NCBI GenBank assembly: GCA_963740395.1
Contig: CAVUEP010000031.1
Location: 40,652-104,651 of the forward strand
Length of the DNA: 64,000 bases
Direction: 5' to 3'
DNA from: CADEEN01 sp963740395
GTDB lineage: Bacteria; Pseudomonadota; Gammaproteobacteria; Burkholderiales; Burkholderiaceae_C
The position numbers and the translations under genes are program-made. Below are positions 32,496 through 40,918 of the stretch, in pieces. Each line of letters starts with the position of its first letter. Position 1 is the stretch's first letter. The notes below the pieces were generated by a model. It was not told the origin of the DNA, searched no databases, and was given only the letters and a program-made list of their open reading frames with translations.

Positions 32496-33470
32496 ATGAA
32501 GTTTCCCCTGCCCCTCGCCGGTGCCCTGCTGGGCGCCACGCTCGCGCTCGGTGCCGCCCAGGCCCAGACCAAGTGGGACCTGCCCGCGGCCTACCCCGCA
32601 ACCAATTTTCACAGCGTCAACCTGACCGAGTTCGCCAACGACGTCGACAAGGCGACCGCCGGCAAGCTCAAGATCACGGTGCACGCCGGGGCCTCGCTGT
32701 TCAAGGCGCCCGAGATCAAGCGCGCCGTGCAGGGTGGGCAGGCACAGATCGGCGAGGTGCTGATCTCGAACTTCAGCAACGAGTGGCCCTTGTTCGGCGC
32801 CGATGCGATCCCGTTCCTGGCCGACAGCTATGACGAGTCGGTCAGGCTGTGGCGCGTGCAGAAGCCGATGGTCGACAAGAAGCTGGCCGAGCAGGGCCTG
32901 GTGGCGCTGTACTCGGTGCCCTGGCCGCCGCAGGGCGTGTACTCGAAGAAGCCGCTCAACTCCGCGGCCGACCTGAAGGGCATGAAGTGGCGGGCCTACA
33001 ACCCCGCCACCAGCCGCATTGCCGAACTGGTCGGCGCGCAGCCGGTCACGGTGCAGGCGGCCGAGGTCAGCCAGGCCTTCGCCACCGGTGTGGCCGAAAG
33101 CATGATGAGCAGCGGCTCGACCGGCTGGGACGCCAAGCTGCATGAGCATGTGAAGTACTGGTACGACACGCAGGCCTGGCTGCCGCGCAACCTGATCCTG
33201 GTCAACAAGGCGGCGTTTGATGCCCTGGACGCCGGGACCCGGCAGGCGGTGCTGAAGGCCGCGGCCGACGCCGAGGCGCGCGGCCTGGCCGCCAGCAAGA
33301 AGGCCAACACCGAGTCGCTCGACAAGCTCAAGGGCGGGGGCATGAACATCCTGCCGCCGCCGGCGGGGCTCAGCGCGGACATGAAGAAGGTCGGCGAAAC
33401 GCTGCTCAAGGAGTGGCTCGACAAGGCCGGACCCGAAGGCAAGCAACTCGTCGACGCGTACAGGAAGTGA
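32496..33470 (+). CDS. dctP: TRAP transporter substrate-binding protein DctP
   Basis: 324-residue periplasmic receptor with a signal peptide ending GAAQAQ, then the TRAP family start TKWDLPAAYPATNFHSVNL. The ligand-carboxylate Arg region is in MKWRAYNPATSRIAELVG, followed by PVTVQAAEVSQAFATGV. Some Burkholderiales DctP proteins (Bordetella DctP6/DctP7) are known to bind pyroglutamate, and this one is divergent from a 5-oxoprolinase operon, so pyroglutamate is a reasonable ligand guess. RBS CCAGGAG just before the ATG. Confidence 0.92.
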   Translation: MKFPLPLAGALLGATLALGAAQAQTKWDLPAAYPATNFHSVNLTEFANDVDKATAGKLKITVHAGASLFKAPEIKRAVQGGQAQIGEVLISNFSNEWPLFGADAIPFLADSYDESVRLWRVQKPMVDKKLAEQGLVALYSVPWPPQGVYSKKPLNSAADLKGMKWRAYNPATSRIAELVGAQPVTVQAAEVSQAFATGVAESMMSSGSTGWDAKLHEHVKYWYDTQAWLPRNLILVNKAAFDALDAGTRQAVLKAAADAEARGLAASKKANTESLDKLKGGGMNILPPPAGLSADMKKVGETLLKEWLDKAGPEGKQLVDAYRK

Positions 33471-33554
33471 CCCACCCCCGAAGCGGCTGACGCCGCTCCC
33501 CCTCAAGGGGGCAACGCCGACGGACCGGCAAAGCCGGTTCCGTGGCGTTCGCTG
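33471..33554 (+). repeat. Intercistronic repeat, family A, between dctP and dctQ
   Basis: Begins directly after the dctP TGA (33468-33470): CCCACCCCCGAAGCGGCTGA, then CCGCTCCCCCTCAAGGGGGC, then the CCGGCAAAGCCGG hairpin and CGTGGCGTTCGC. The dctQ ATG is 24 bp further on. Confidence 0.85.
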
Positions 33555-33578
33555 AATGGAACTCTCACCGGCCTGCTG

Positions 33579-34089
33579 ATGCGCAAATTGTTGGACTCGA
33601 TCTACGACGGGGCCGCCTGGTTGGCGGCCCTTTTCATGATCGCGCTGCTGATCGCGGTGCTGCTGTCGATCATGGGGCGTGAGTTCAACTTTCACGTCCA
33701 GGGCACCGATGCCTACGCAGGCTACTTCATGGCCGCGGCCGGGTTCCTGGCGCTGGCGCACACGCTCAAGCGCGGCGAACACATCCGCGTCACGCTGCTG
33801 CTGCAGTCGCTGGGGCCGCGAGCGCGCCATGTGTTCGAGATCTGGGCACTGGGCTTCGCCTCGATCCTGGCCGCGCTCGTCGCCTACTACAGCCTGCGGC
33901 TGGTCTGGCAGTCGCGCCAGTTCAATGACATCTCGACCGGCATCGATGCCACGCCGCTGTGGATCCCGCAGCTGGCAATGGCCCTGGGCACGTTGATCCT
34001 GGCCATCGCCTTCGTCGACGAGCTGGTGCTGGAGCTGCGCGGTCGACGCATCGAGCGGCCCGCGCGACGCTGCCGGGCACGTCGAATGA
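33579..34089 (+). CDS. dctQ: TRAP transporter small permease DctQ (probable frame break near its end)
   Basis: Four-helix small membrane subunit (start MRKLLDSIYDGAAWLAALFM; middle LALAHTLKRGEHIRVTLLL, the family signature). As given, the frame has no stop and runs straight into DctM, making an apparent QM fusion. In the neighbouring frame the end would read DAAGHVE-stop with TGA at 34087-34089, overlapping the dctM ATG (ATGA) exactly as in most dctQM pairs. A one-base insertion near 34058-34065 is therefore suspected. A true fusion cannot be excluded, since fused TRAP membrane subunits exist. Confidence 0.8.
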
Positions 34090-35396
34090 ACGAGATCGCG
34101 GTCACGGTCCTGCTCATCGTCGCCCTGTTCGCGATCCTCGGCAGCGGCGTCTGGATCGGGCTGACGCTGGCGGGCGTGGCCTGGATCGGCATGCAGCTGT
34201 TCGCGTCGCGGCCGGCCGGAGACGCCATGGCCGTGACGATCTGGGGCTCCTCGTCGAGCTGGACGCTGACGGCGTTGCCGCTGTTCATCTGGATGGGCGA
34301 GATCCTGTTCCGCACCCGGCTTTCGAACGACATGTTCCGCGGCCTGGCGCCGTGGATGCAGTCGCTGCCCGGGCGCCTGCTGCACACCAACGTGGTCGGC
34401 TGCGCGCTGTTCGCCGCGGTGTCGGGTTCGAGCGCGGCCACCTGCGCCACGATCGGCAAGATGAGCCTGCCGGAGCTGTCGCGGCGCGGTTACCCGGATG
34501 GCATCGCGATCGGCTCGCTGGCCGGCGCCGGCACCCTGGGCCTGCTGATTCCGCCGTCGATCATCATGATCGTCTACGGCGTCGCCGCCGAGGTCTCGAT
34601 CGCCCAGCTGTTCATGGCCGGCATCCTGCCCGGCATCATGCTGGTGGGCCTGTTCTCGGGCTACCTCGTGCTCTGGGCCCTGCGTCACCCGCAGCAGGTG
34701 CCTGCGCCCGACCTGTCGATGAGCCTGATGCAGAAGGTGCACGAGTCGCGCCACCTGATCCCGGTCATGCTGCTGATCGCGGCGGTGCTCGGCTCGATCT
34801 ACACCGGCGTCGCCACCGCCACCGAGGCCGCGGCCGTCGGCGTCGTCGGCGCGCTCCTGATCTCAGCGGTCCAGGGCTCGCTCAACTGGCAGACCTTCAG
34901 GGACAGCCTGCTCGGCGGCACGCGCCTGTACTGCATGATCGCGCTGATCCTGGCCGGCGCAGCCTTCCTGACGTTGAGCATGGGCTACATCGGCCTGCCG
35001 CGCCATCTGGCCGAATGGATCGCCGCGCTGGGCCTGAGCCAGTGGCAGTTGTTGCTCGCGCTGATGGTCTTCTACATCCTGCTCGGCTGCTTCCTCGACG
35101 GCATCTCGATGGTCGTGCTGACGATGGGCGTGGTCATGCCGACGGTGCTCACGGCCGGCATCGACCCGCTCTGGTTCGGCATCTTCGTCGTGCTGGTGGT
35201 CGAGATGGCGCAAATCACGCCGCCGGTGGGCTTCAACCTCTTCGTGTTGCAGGGCATGACCGGCCGCGAGATCGGCTGGATCGCGCGCGCGACCCTGCCG
35301 TTCTTCATCTGCCTGCTGTTGGGGGTGGCCCTGATCACGATGTTTCCCGCCATCGTCACGGCACTGCCTGCCTGGTTGATGGGGCTCTCGCGCTGA
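34086..35396 (+). CDS. dctM: TRAP transporter large permease DctM
   Basis: 436-residue membrane subunit, about twelve helices, which carries the Na+-coupled transport pathway. Family blocks: FAAVSGSSAATCATIGKM, GTLGLLIPPSIIMIVYGVAA, FMAGILPGIM, ATEAAAVGVVGALL and the end MAQITPPVGFNLFVLQG. The ATG at 34086 is the normal start of the DctM domain. With dctP it makes a complete TRAP importer. Confidence 0.92.
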   Translation: MNEIAVTVLLIVALFAILGSGVWIGLTLAGVAWIGMQLFASRPAGDAMAVTIWGSSSSWTLTALPLFIWMGEILFRTRLSNDMFRGLAPWMQSLPGRLLHTNVVGCALFAAVSGSSAATCATIGKMSLPELSRRGYPDGIAIGSLAGAGTLGLLIPPSIIMIVYGVAAEVSIAQLFMAGILPGIMLVGLFSGYLVLWALRHPQQVPAPDLSMSLMQKVHESRHLIPVMLLIAAVLGSIYTGVATATEAAAVGVVGALLISAVQGSLNWQTFRDSLLGGTRLYCMIALILAGAAFLTLSMGYIGLPRHLAEWIAALGLSQWQLLLALMVFYILLGCFLDGISMVVLTMGVVMPTVLTAGIDPLWFGIFVVLVVEMAQITPPVGFNLFVLQGMTGREIGWIARATLPFFICLLLGVALITMFPAIVTALPAWLMGLSR

Positions 35397-35569
35397 GCTG
35401 TCGGCGTGGCGCAACTGCGTGCCCCCGCAAGCGCTGGGTGAATGGTTTCGCAGCGCGCCGTGCGGTACAAAGTCACGGACGCAAACTGTCATCAATCGTT
35501 ACCATTCGTGTCACTCGATTCGGCGCCACATGTGCCGATAGAGAGACTGCAAGAGATGACACGACCCTG

Positions 35570-36685
35570 ATGACGCAACTGAGTACCCCGTTTCCGACCC
35601 TGGACCTAGAGGCCGACCTGGTCTGGCAGTGGCCGCGGCCGCCCTTTGTGCGCCGGCCCGACACCGCCTCGCTGGACGAGGGCGAACAGCCCTGCCGCGT
35701 CGAGACCACCACCGGCACCGCAGTCGATGGCTGGCTGGTCGCGTTCAATGTCGATGCCGGACTGCTCAGCCTGCGCCTGCGCGCCGAGGGCGAACCGCTG
35801 TCGCTGCCGTTCTCGAAGATGCGGCGCCTGACGCTCGTTTCACCCTGGTCGATCGACCAGCGCGCCCCGGGCGCGCCCGTGGAGCGTGCGCCCAACGTCG
35901 TGCATGAGCGCGACTACCGGGTCGCGCTGGCTTCTGGCGGCGACCTGACGGGCCGCACGCTCGGCCATGTCAAACACGCCTGCGGCGCCTTCTTCTTCAC
36001 ACCCACGGATACGCCCGGCGCCGTGCTGCGCGTCTTCATCCCTGCTGGCGTGATCGCGGCGGTGAGCTTCGGCCCCTCGGCCGAAGAAGAGGCCGCCCAG
36101 CGCTGGATCACGTCGCCCGAACAACTGGTGGCCGCGCTCGACGCCCAGCGCACGGCCACGGTCAGGCCGCTCGGCCAGGCCCTGCTCGACCTGGGACTGC
36201 TGACGCCGGGCCAGCTCACGCGATCGCTCGCGGCGCAGGGGCAGGAGCACGAGGCGCCGCTGGGCGAGTCGCTGGTCGCCCAGGGCCTGATCGATCGCGC
36301 CGATCTGCAGACGGCGTTGGCCTACAAGATGGGGTACCCGATGGTGGACCTGTCGCGCTTTCCGCTCGACAAGGACGTTGCGCGCAAGCTGCCCCATGCG
36401 GTGATGGTCGAGTTGGGCGTGATGCCCCTGATGCAACTGGGCAATTCGCTGGTTGTCGCCATCGATGACCTCGCGCGCGTGGCTCACCTGCAGGCCTCCA
36501 AGGCCGTGCTTGGACTGCAGCTCGTCCCCGTGATGGCCTGCCGCGCGCGCATTGCGCTCGCGCTGTCGGCCCTGCCGCAACGCCTGGGCACCGACCGCTG
36601 GTCCGACAGCGTCGAGGCCGGTCGGCGCACGGCGTTCGGCAGCCTGTCAGCGGACAGTGGCTACGGCCGCCTGAGCAGGTTCTGA
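35570..36685 (+). CDS. MshEN (T2SSE_N) domain protein, predicted c-di-GMP receptor
   Basis: 371 residues with no ATPase domain. The C-terminal half (about 205-330) has the two tandem MshEN-type repeats seen in c-di-GMP-binding GspE/MshE N-domains: RPLGQALLDLGLLTPGQL and PLGESLVAQGLIDRADLQTA, then YPMVDLSRFPLDKD, ARKLPHAVM and GNSLVVAIDD. The N-terminal 150 residues include a beta-rich segment and match nothing recognised. The ATG at 35570 is used. It lies immediately upstream of flhDC; a weak sigma-28-like -10 (GCCGATAG, 35534-35541) precedes it. A link between c-di-GMP and motility is suggested by position only. Confidence 0.7.
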   Translation: MTQLSTPFPTLDLEADLVWQWPRPPFVRRPDTASLDEGEQPCRVETTTGTAVDGWLVAFNVDAGLLSLRLRAEGEPLSLPFSKMRRLTLVSPWSIDQRAPGAPVERAPNVVHERDYRVALASGGDLTGRTLGHVKHACGAFFFTPTDTPGAVLRVFIPAGVIAAVSFGPSAEEEAAQRWITSPEQLVAALDAQRTATVRPLGQALLDLGLLTPGQLTRSLAAQGQEHEAPLGESLVAQGLIDRADLQTALAYKMGYPMVDLSRFPLDKDVARKLPHAVMVELGVMPLMQLGNSLVVAIDDLARVAHLQASKAVLGLQLVPVMACRARIALALSALPQRLGTDRWSDSVEAGRRTAFGSLSADSGYGRLSRF

Positions 36686-36934
36686 GTCGTCGGCGTTCGC
36701 CGCGCGCCGCCATGGAGCGCCGGCCCTTGTAGGGTTTCCGGACCATGGGTTGCCGTTCTGGCGCCCGTTCGTGAAGTAATCCACATGCTATCGATCGTGT
36801 AGGAATTTGCCTTACACGCGGGACCGAAGAATGCGGACTGCAGGCATGGCGCAGGGCCCCTGTCGCATGGCGTCACGCACTCCTACAGTTCGTTTCACAC
36901 CGGACCCCCACGCAACTCTGGAGACGCGAACACC
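36686..36934 (+). promoter_or_regulatory. flhDC upstream region with inverted repeat
   Basis: 249-bp leader of the flagellar master operon without a gene. It contains the imperfect dyad GTGTAGGAATTTGCCTTACAC (36797-36817, here split: left arm GTGTAGG, right arm CCTTACAC) in an AT-richer island. This is the most likely regulator site; no -10/-35 pair is convincing. Confidence 0.45.
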
Positions 36935-37258
36935 ATGAACACCGAACAAGTCCTTGCCGAGATCCGCGAAGCCAATCTGTCGTACCTGATGCTGGCGCAA
37001 AGCCTCATTCGCAGCGACCGCGAGCAGGCGCTGTACCGCCTGGGCATCAGCGAGGACACCGCCACGCTCATCGGCACGCTGTCGCCGGCACAGATGATGA
37101 AGATGTCGCAAAGCAGCACGCTGCTGTGCCGCTTCCGCATGGACGACGATCTGGTCTGGAACCTGCTCACCAGCCATGGCAAGAGCGCCGCCAACGAAAG
37201 CGTCGGTCGCCTGCACGCGGCGATCCTGCTTGCCGGACGGCACCAGGAAGCGGCCTGA
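36935..37258 (+). CDS. flhD: Flagellar transcriptional activator subunit FlhD
   Basis: 107 residues, start MNTEQVLAEIREANLSYLML, with LIRSDREQALYRLGIS and the conserved LSPAQMMKMSQSSTLLCRFR. FlhD forms the FlhD4C2 complex that activates class II flagellar promoters. Followed after 47 bp by flhC, which has its own AGGAGA site. The downstream order flhC-motA-motB-flhB fits Burkholderiales flagellar clusters. Confidence 0.95.
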   Translation: MNTEQVLAEIREANLSYLMLAQSLIRSDREQALYRLGISEDTATLIGTLSPAQMMKMSQSSTLLCRFRMDDDLVWNLLTSHGKSAANESVGRLHAAILLAGRHQEAA

Positions 37259-37305
37259 ACAGTCGGCGCTGCCGACTGCAACAACAAGACACGAGGAGAA
37301 CGACC

Positions 37306-37872
37306 ATGGCCCGCAACAAGAGCATCCTGACCGAAGCCAAGCAGATCGAACGTGCCGTCACGCTGATCCACTTGGGCGCGCGCCTGCAGGTGCTGGAAAG
37401 CGAAACCGACCTCAGCTACGAGCGCCTGCTGCGCTTGTACAAGGAAGTCGCGGGCAAGAGCCCGAGCAAGGGCCAGCTGCCGTTCTCCACCGACTGGTTC
37501 ATGACCTGGCAGCCCAATATCCACGCCAGCCTGTTCCTCAACATCCACGAGTACCTGAACAAGTCCAGCGCACTGGACGAGATCGACGTCGTCATCAAGG
37601 CCTACCAGCTCTACCTCGAGCAGACCCAGGCCCAGGGCCTGGAGCCGATGTTGTCCGTGACCCGTGCCTGGCGCCTGGTGAAGTTCGTCGACAACGGCAT
37701 GCTGACGATGACCAAGTGCCGCTGCTGCAGCGGTCACTTCGTGACCCATCCGCACGAGATCGCCAAGCACTATGTCTGTGGCATGTGCAACCCGCCGGCC
37801 CGGGCCGGCAAGGGCAAGGCCGCCGGCGCCCTGCAACTCGACAACGCCAGCGCGGCCACAACGACGCACTGA
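37306..37872 (+). CDS. flhC: Flagellar transcriptional activator subunit FlhC
   Basis: 188 residues, DNA-contacting partner of FlhD. It starts MARNKSILTEAKQIERAVTL and has the four-cysteine zinc site CRCC...CGMC in the C-terminal third, spaced as in E. coli FlhC. A strong terminator lies about 80 bp downstream, so flhDC is probably a separate two-gene transcript. Confidence 0.96.
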   Translation: MARNKSILTEAKQIERAVTLIHLGARLQVLESETDLSYERLLRLYKEVAGKSPSKGQLPFSTDWFMTWQPNIHASLFLNIHEYLNKSSALDEIDVVIKAYQLYLEQTQAQGLEPMLSVTRAWRLVKFVDNGMLTMTKCRCCSGHFVTHPHEIAKHYVCGMCNPPARAGKGKAAGALQLDNASAATTTH

Positions 37873-37878
37873 GTTTCT

Positions 37879-37909
37879 CTGCGCGGCCGTCGATCACCGG
37901 GCCGCGCAG
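37879..37909 (+). terminator. GC-rich hairpin right after flhC
   Basis: A 10-bp stem, CTGCGCGGCC / GGCCGCGCAG, starting 7 bp after the flhC stop. No T-run follows, so it may protect the 3' end rather than terminate. Confidence 0.45.
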
Positions 37910-37952
37910 CCGATTTCCCGTAGGTCTCCTCCTGGCGCAGCCTCTGCGTCTT

Positions 37953-37985
37953 TGCGCGATCCGTCCGGATCGCGCATTTCTTTTT
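37953..37985 (+). terminator. Rho-independent terminator of flhDC
   Basis: Stem TGCGCGATCC / GGATCGCGCA (37953-37976) followed by TTTCTTTTT. Separates flhDC from the methyltransferase-motAB genes. Confidence 0.9.
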
Positions 37986-38047
37986 GGCGGGTGTTGCGGC
38001 CGCTGTTCCGCGGCTCGGACAGGCGCGTGCCTGCCGATACTTTGACC

Positions 38048-38842
38048 ATGTCTGCGTCCGACGCGCGAGAAGATGTTTCCCCGTGGCGGCGCTGGCCGCT
38101 GCCGGCGTTGGGGGTCTGGGGCCTGGCCTGGCTGGTCTTTCTGGCCACGCCGACTGAACTGGGTGCCCCGCCAGCGGCGGCCTTCGCGCTGGCGCTGGCC
38201 GTGGGCGGCGTCGGCGCTTGGGCAGTGGACCGTCCGCTGCGCCGGATCGTCGTGGCCGTGGGATTCCCGGTCTCGGCCCTGGCCAGTGGCGGCATGGCCG
38301 GCGTGCCTGCCTGGCTGTGGCTGTTGCCGTTGGCGCTGCTGCTCGTGGTCTACCCGCTGCGCGCCTGGCGCGATGCACCGTTGTTCCCGACGCCCGCGCG
38401 GGCGCTCGACGGGCTGGCCATGCACATTGCCCTGCCCGAGCATGCCAAGGTCCTCGACGCCGGCTGCGGCGTCGGTGACGGGTTGCGGGCCTTGCGATCG
38501 GCCTGGCCCCAGGCCTCGGTGCAGGGCATCGAGTGGAGTTGGCCCCTGACCCTGGTCGCGGCCATTCGCTGCCGCTTCGCCAGCGTGCGGCGCGCCGACA
38601 TGTGGGCGTTCCCATGGTCGGGCCAGGACCTCGTCTACCTGTTCCAGCGCCCGGAGAGCATGGCGCGGGCCTGGGACAAGGCCGTGGCCGAAATGCGCCC
38701 GGGGGCCTGGCTCGTCAGCCTGGAATTCACGGTGCCGGGGCGCCGCCCCGACGTCGAACTGAGGCTGGCGGGCGACCGCCCGTTGCAGGCCTGGCGCATC
38801 CCGGCTCAATCCGGCGCGTCGCGCGCCGATAACCTCATGTAG
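38048..38842 (+). CDS. Membrane-anchored class I SAM-dependent methyltransferase
   Basis: 264 residues. The N-terminal 110 residues have four hydrophobic helices (for example LPALGVWGLAWLVFLA and AWLWLLPLALLLVVYPL). The C-terminal part is a Rossmann methyltransferase with motif I VLDAGCGVGDGLRAL and post-motifs QDLVYLFQRPESMARAW and MRPGAWLVSLEF. The substrate is unknown. It lies between flhDC and motA, separated from flhC by a terminator, and the motA sigma-28 promoter lies inside its last codons. A role in motility is suggested by location only. Confidence 0.8.
   Translation: MSASDAREDVSPWRRWPLPALGVWGLAWLVFLATPTELGAPPAAAFALALAVGGVGAWAVDRPLRRIVVAVGFPVSALASGGMAGVPAWLWLLPLALLLVVYPLRAWRDAPLFPTPARALDGLAMHIALPEHAKVLDAGCGVGDGLRALRSAWPQASVQGIEWSWPLTLVAAIRCRFASVRRADMWAFPWSGQDLVYLFQRPESMARAWDKAVAEMRPGAWLVSLEFTVPGRRPDVELRLAGDRPLQAWRIPAQSGASRADNLM
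38806..38832 (+). promoter_or_regulatory. Sigma-28 (FliA) promoter of motAB
   Basis: TCAA, exactly 15 bp, then GCCGATAA, a perfect -10 for FliA (consensus TAAA-N15-GCCGATAA). It is 55 bp before the motA ATG and within the last codons of the methyltransferase gene. A small hairpin (CCCGGGC-CTTC-GCCCGGG, 38845-38862) follows in the leader. Confidence 0.8.
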
Positions 38843-38886
38843 CACCCGGGCCTTCGCCCGGGCTTGGTCAACGCGGATCTACAAGC

Positions 38887-39747
38887 ATGATCGTCATCTT
38901 CGGCTGGATCCTTGCCATGGCTGCGGTGTTCGGCGTCTTCATCGCCCACGGCGGCAACATCAGCGTGGTCCTGAAGGCGTTGCCGTTCGAAATGGCCGCC
39001 ATCGGCGGCGCCGCCCTGGGCGCCTTCATCGCCAACAACCAGCCCAAGGTGCTGAGGGCCACGATGAAGGGGCTTGGGGAATGCTTCAAGGGCAGCAAGT
39101 ACACCAAGGCGCGCTACATGGAGCTGATGGCGATGCTCTACGACATCCTGCAGAAAGCGCGCAAGGAAGGCCTGATGTCGATCGAGAACGACGTCGAGAA
39201 CCCGCACGAATCCCCGCTGTTCAAGAAGTATCCCGGCGTGGGCAGCGACCACCATGTGGTCGAGTTCGTCACCGACTACCTGCGCATGATGGTCTCGGGC
39301 AACCTGAACGCGCACGAGATCGAGTCGCTGATGGACAGCGAGATCGAGACCCACCACAGCGAGGCCCATGCGGCCGTGGCCGCCTTGCAACGCCTGGCCG
39401 GCGCCCTGCCGGCTTTCGGCATCGTGGCCGCCGTGCTGGGCGTGGTCAACACCATGGGTTCGGTGGGCCAGCCCCCGGCCGTGCTGGGCGCCATGATCGG
39501 CTCGGCCCTGGTCGGTACCTTCCTGGGCATTCTGCTGGCCTATGCCTTCGCCGAGCCGCTGGCCGGGCTGCTCGAGCAGAAGGTCGACGAGAACGGCAAG
39601 GAACTGCAGTGCATCAAGACCACGCTGCTGGCCTCGATGCAAGGCTATGCGCCGCAGGTGGCGGTGGAGTTCGGTCGCAAGGTGCTGTATTCGACCGAGC
39701 GCCCGACCTTCATCGAGCTCGAAAGCCACGTGAAGGGCAAGAAGTGA
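38887..39747 (+). CDS. motA: Flagellar motor stator protein MotA
   Basis: 286-residue inner-membrane stator subunit with four helices. It starts MIVIFGWILAMAAVFGVFIA, with the conserved cytoplasmic loop containing the charged residues that contact FliG (the FKGSKYTKARYMELMAMLYD region) and the third/fourth helices LPAFGIVAAVLGVVNTMGS and GSALVGTFLGILLAYAFAEP. Directly downstream a family A repeat separates it from motB. Preceded by a FliA promoter, as expected for a late gene. Confidence 0.96.
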   Translation: MIVIFGWILAMAAVFGVFIAHGGNISVVLKALPFEMAAIGGAALGAFIANNQPKVLRATMKGLGECFKGSKYTKARYMELMAMLYDILQKARKEGLMSIENDVENPHESPLFKKYPGVGSDHHVVEFVTDYLRMMVSGNLNAHEIESLMDSEIETHHSEAHAAVAALQRLAGALPAFGIVAAVLGVVNTMGSVGQPPAVLGAMIGSALVGTFLGILLAYAFAEPLAGLLEQKVDENGKELQCIKTTLLASMQGYAPQVAVEFGRKVLYSTERPTFIELESHVKGKK

Positions 39748-39834
39748 CCCCCCCCCGTTGCGCCTTCGGCGCTCCCCCCCAGGGGGGCGTCGCCAGCGGA
39801 CCGGCAAAGCCGGATCCGCGGCGCCTGCTTGAAG
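39748..39834 (+). repeat. Intercistronic repeat, family A, between motA and motB
   Basis: Begins at the base after the motA stop with C8, then CGTTGCGCCTTCGGCGCTCC, the C7/G6 hairpin, CCGGCAAAGCCGG, and CCGCGGCGCCTGCTTG. The rest of the 137-bp gap up to the motB start shows no gene. Confidence 0.85.
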
Positions 39835-39884
39835 GCGGCGTCGCTGCGCTCGCCGATTCGGCCCCGGACGTCAGGGGGACTTAA

Positions 39885-40826
39885 ATGGCTGGCGACGCGA
39901 AAAAGCTGCAGCCGATCATCGTCAAGAAGATCAAGAAGGGCGGCCATAGTCACCACGGCGGCGCCTGGAAGATCGCCTATGCCGACTTCGTGACGGCCAT
40001 GATGGCCTTCTTCCTGCTGATGTGGCTGCTGGGTTCGACCACCGACGGCGACAAGAAGGGCATCGCCGACTACTTCCAGTCGCCGCTGCGGGTGTCGATG
40101 TCGGGCGGCTCGGGCTCGGGCGACTCGTCGCATCTGCTCAAGGGCGGCGGCCAGGACCTGACGCGAACCACGGGCCAGGTCAAGCGCGGTGACGTCGAGG
40201 CCAAGCGCGACACCGTCAACCTGCAGGCGCTCAAGCAGGAGCAGGTGCGCGCCGAGATCGCCCGCCTCGAAGACCTCAAGAGGAAGGTCGAGAACAAGAT
40301 CGCGGAGAACCACAAGCTGGCGCCGATGGCCTCGCAGATCCGCCTGGACATGACCCGCGACGGCCTGCGTATCCAGATCACCGACGAACTCAACCGTCCG
40401 ATGTTCGCCAGCGGCTCGGCCGTGGTGCAACCCTATATGCGCGAGTTGCTGCGCGAGATCGGCCAGGTGCTGACCCTGGTGCCCAACCGCCTGACGCTCG
40501 AGGGCCACACCGACGCCCAGCCGTTCTCGGCGGGCGAGCGCGGCTACAGCAACTGGGAGCTCTCGGCCGATCGTGCCAACGCCTCGCGCCGCGAGCTGGT
40601 GGCCGGCGGGCTGCCCGACGACCGCGTGCTGCGGGTGCAGGGCCTGGCCTCGAGCACGCTCTTCAACAGCGCCGAGCCCATGAGCGCCAGCAACCGCCGC
40701 ATCAGCGTCATCGTGATGAACCGCGACGCCGAAGACCGCATGTTCCGCACCGCACCGGACGTGGCGCAGGCACTGACCGACGAGGATGTCGTGGTCGCGC
40801 CGATTGCCTTGCCCGGCATGCGCTAG
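39885..40826 (+). CDS. motB: Flagellar motor protein MotB
   Basis: 313 residues. One transmembrane helix (WKIAYADFVTAMMAFFLLMW) includes the proton-carrying Asp. A plug and linker follow, then a C-terminal OmpA-like peptidoglycan-binding domain (LTLEGHTDAQPF, NWELSADRANASRR, NRRISVIVM). Together with MotA it forms the torque-generating stator. It ends 92 bp before flhB; the chemotaxis genes often found at this place in related clusters are missing. Confidence 0.95.
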   Translation: MAGDAKKLQPIIVKKIKKGGHSHHGGAWKIAYADFVTAMMAFFLLMWLLGSTTDGDKKGIADYFQSPLRVSMSGGSGSGDSSHLLKGGGQDLTRTTGQVKRGDVEAKRDTVNLQALKQEQVRAEIARLEDLKRKVENKIAENHKLAPMASQIRLDMTRDGLRIQITDELNRPMFASGSAVVQPYMRELLREIGQVLTLVPNRLTLEGHTDAQPFSAGERGYSNWELSADRANASRRELVAGGLPDDRVLRVQGLASSTLFNSAEPMSASNRRISVIVMNRDAEDRMFRTAPDVAQALTDEDVVVAPIALPGMR

Positions 40827-40870
40827 CGGGCGCTCGGCGCGAGACGCAGGAACACGCGGGGATTCACCCC

Positions 40871-40893
40871 GCTTATCCGCCTTAAGTTTTCGG
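40871..40893 (+). promoter_or_regulatory. Conserved upstream element of flhB shared with flgB
   Basis: CTTATCCGCCTTAAGTTTT starts at 40872, 29 bp before the flhB ATG. It matches the element before flgB in the pattern CTTATC-N2-CCTWAWGTTTT. Its TTAAGTTT part also resembles a sigma-28 -35 element, but no good -10 follows. Confidence 0.5.
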
Positions 40894-40918
40894 CCCCGGC
40901 AAGCACCATGGCAGGACC

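Noticed and set aside
35534..35541. Sigma-28 promoter before the MshEN gene (GCCGATAG)
   Set aside because: The -10 match is good, but the -35 position reads TCGA with no further similarity, so it is mentioned only as a weak possibility in the gene entry.
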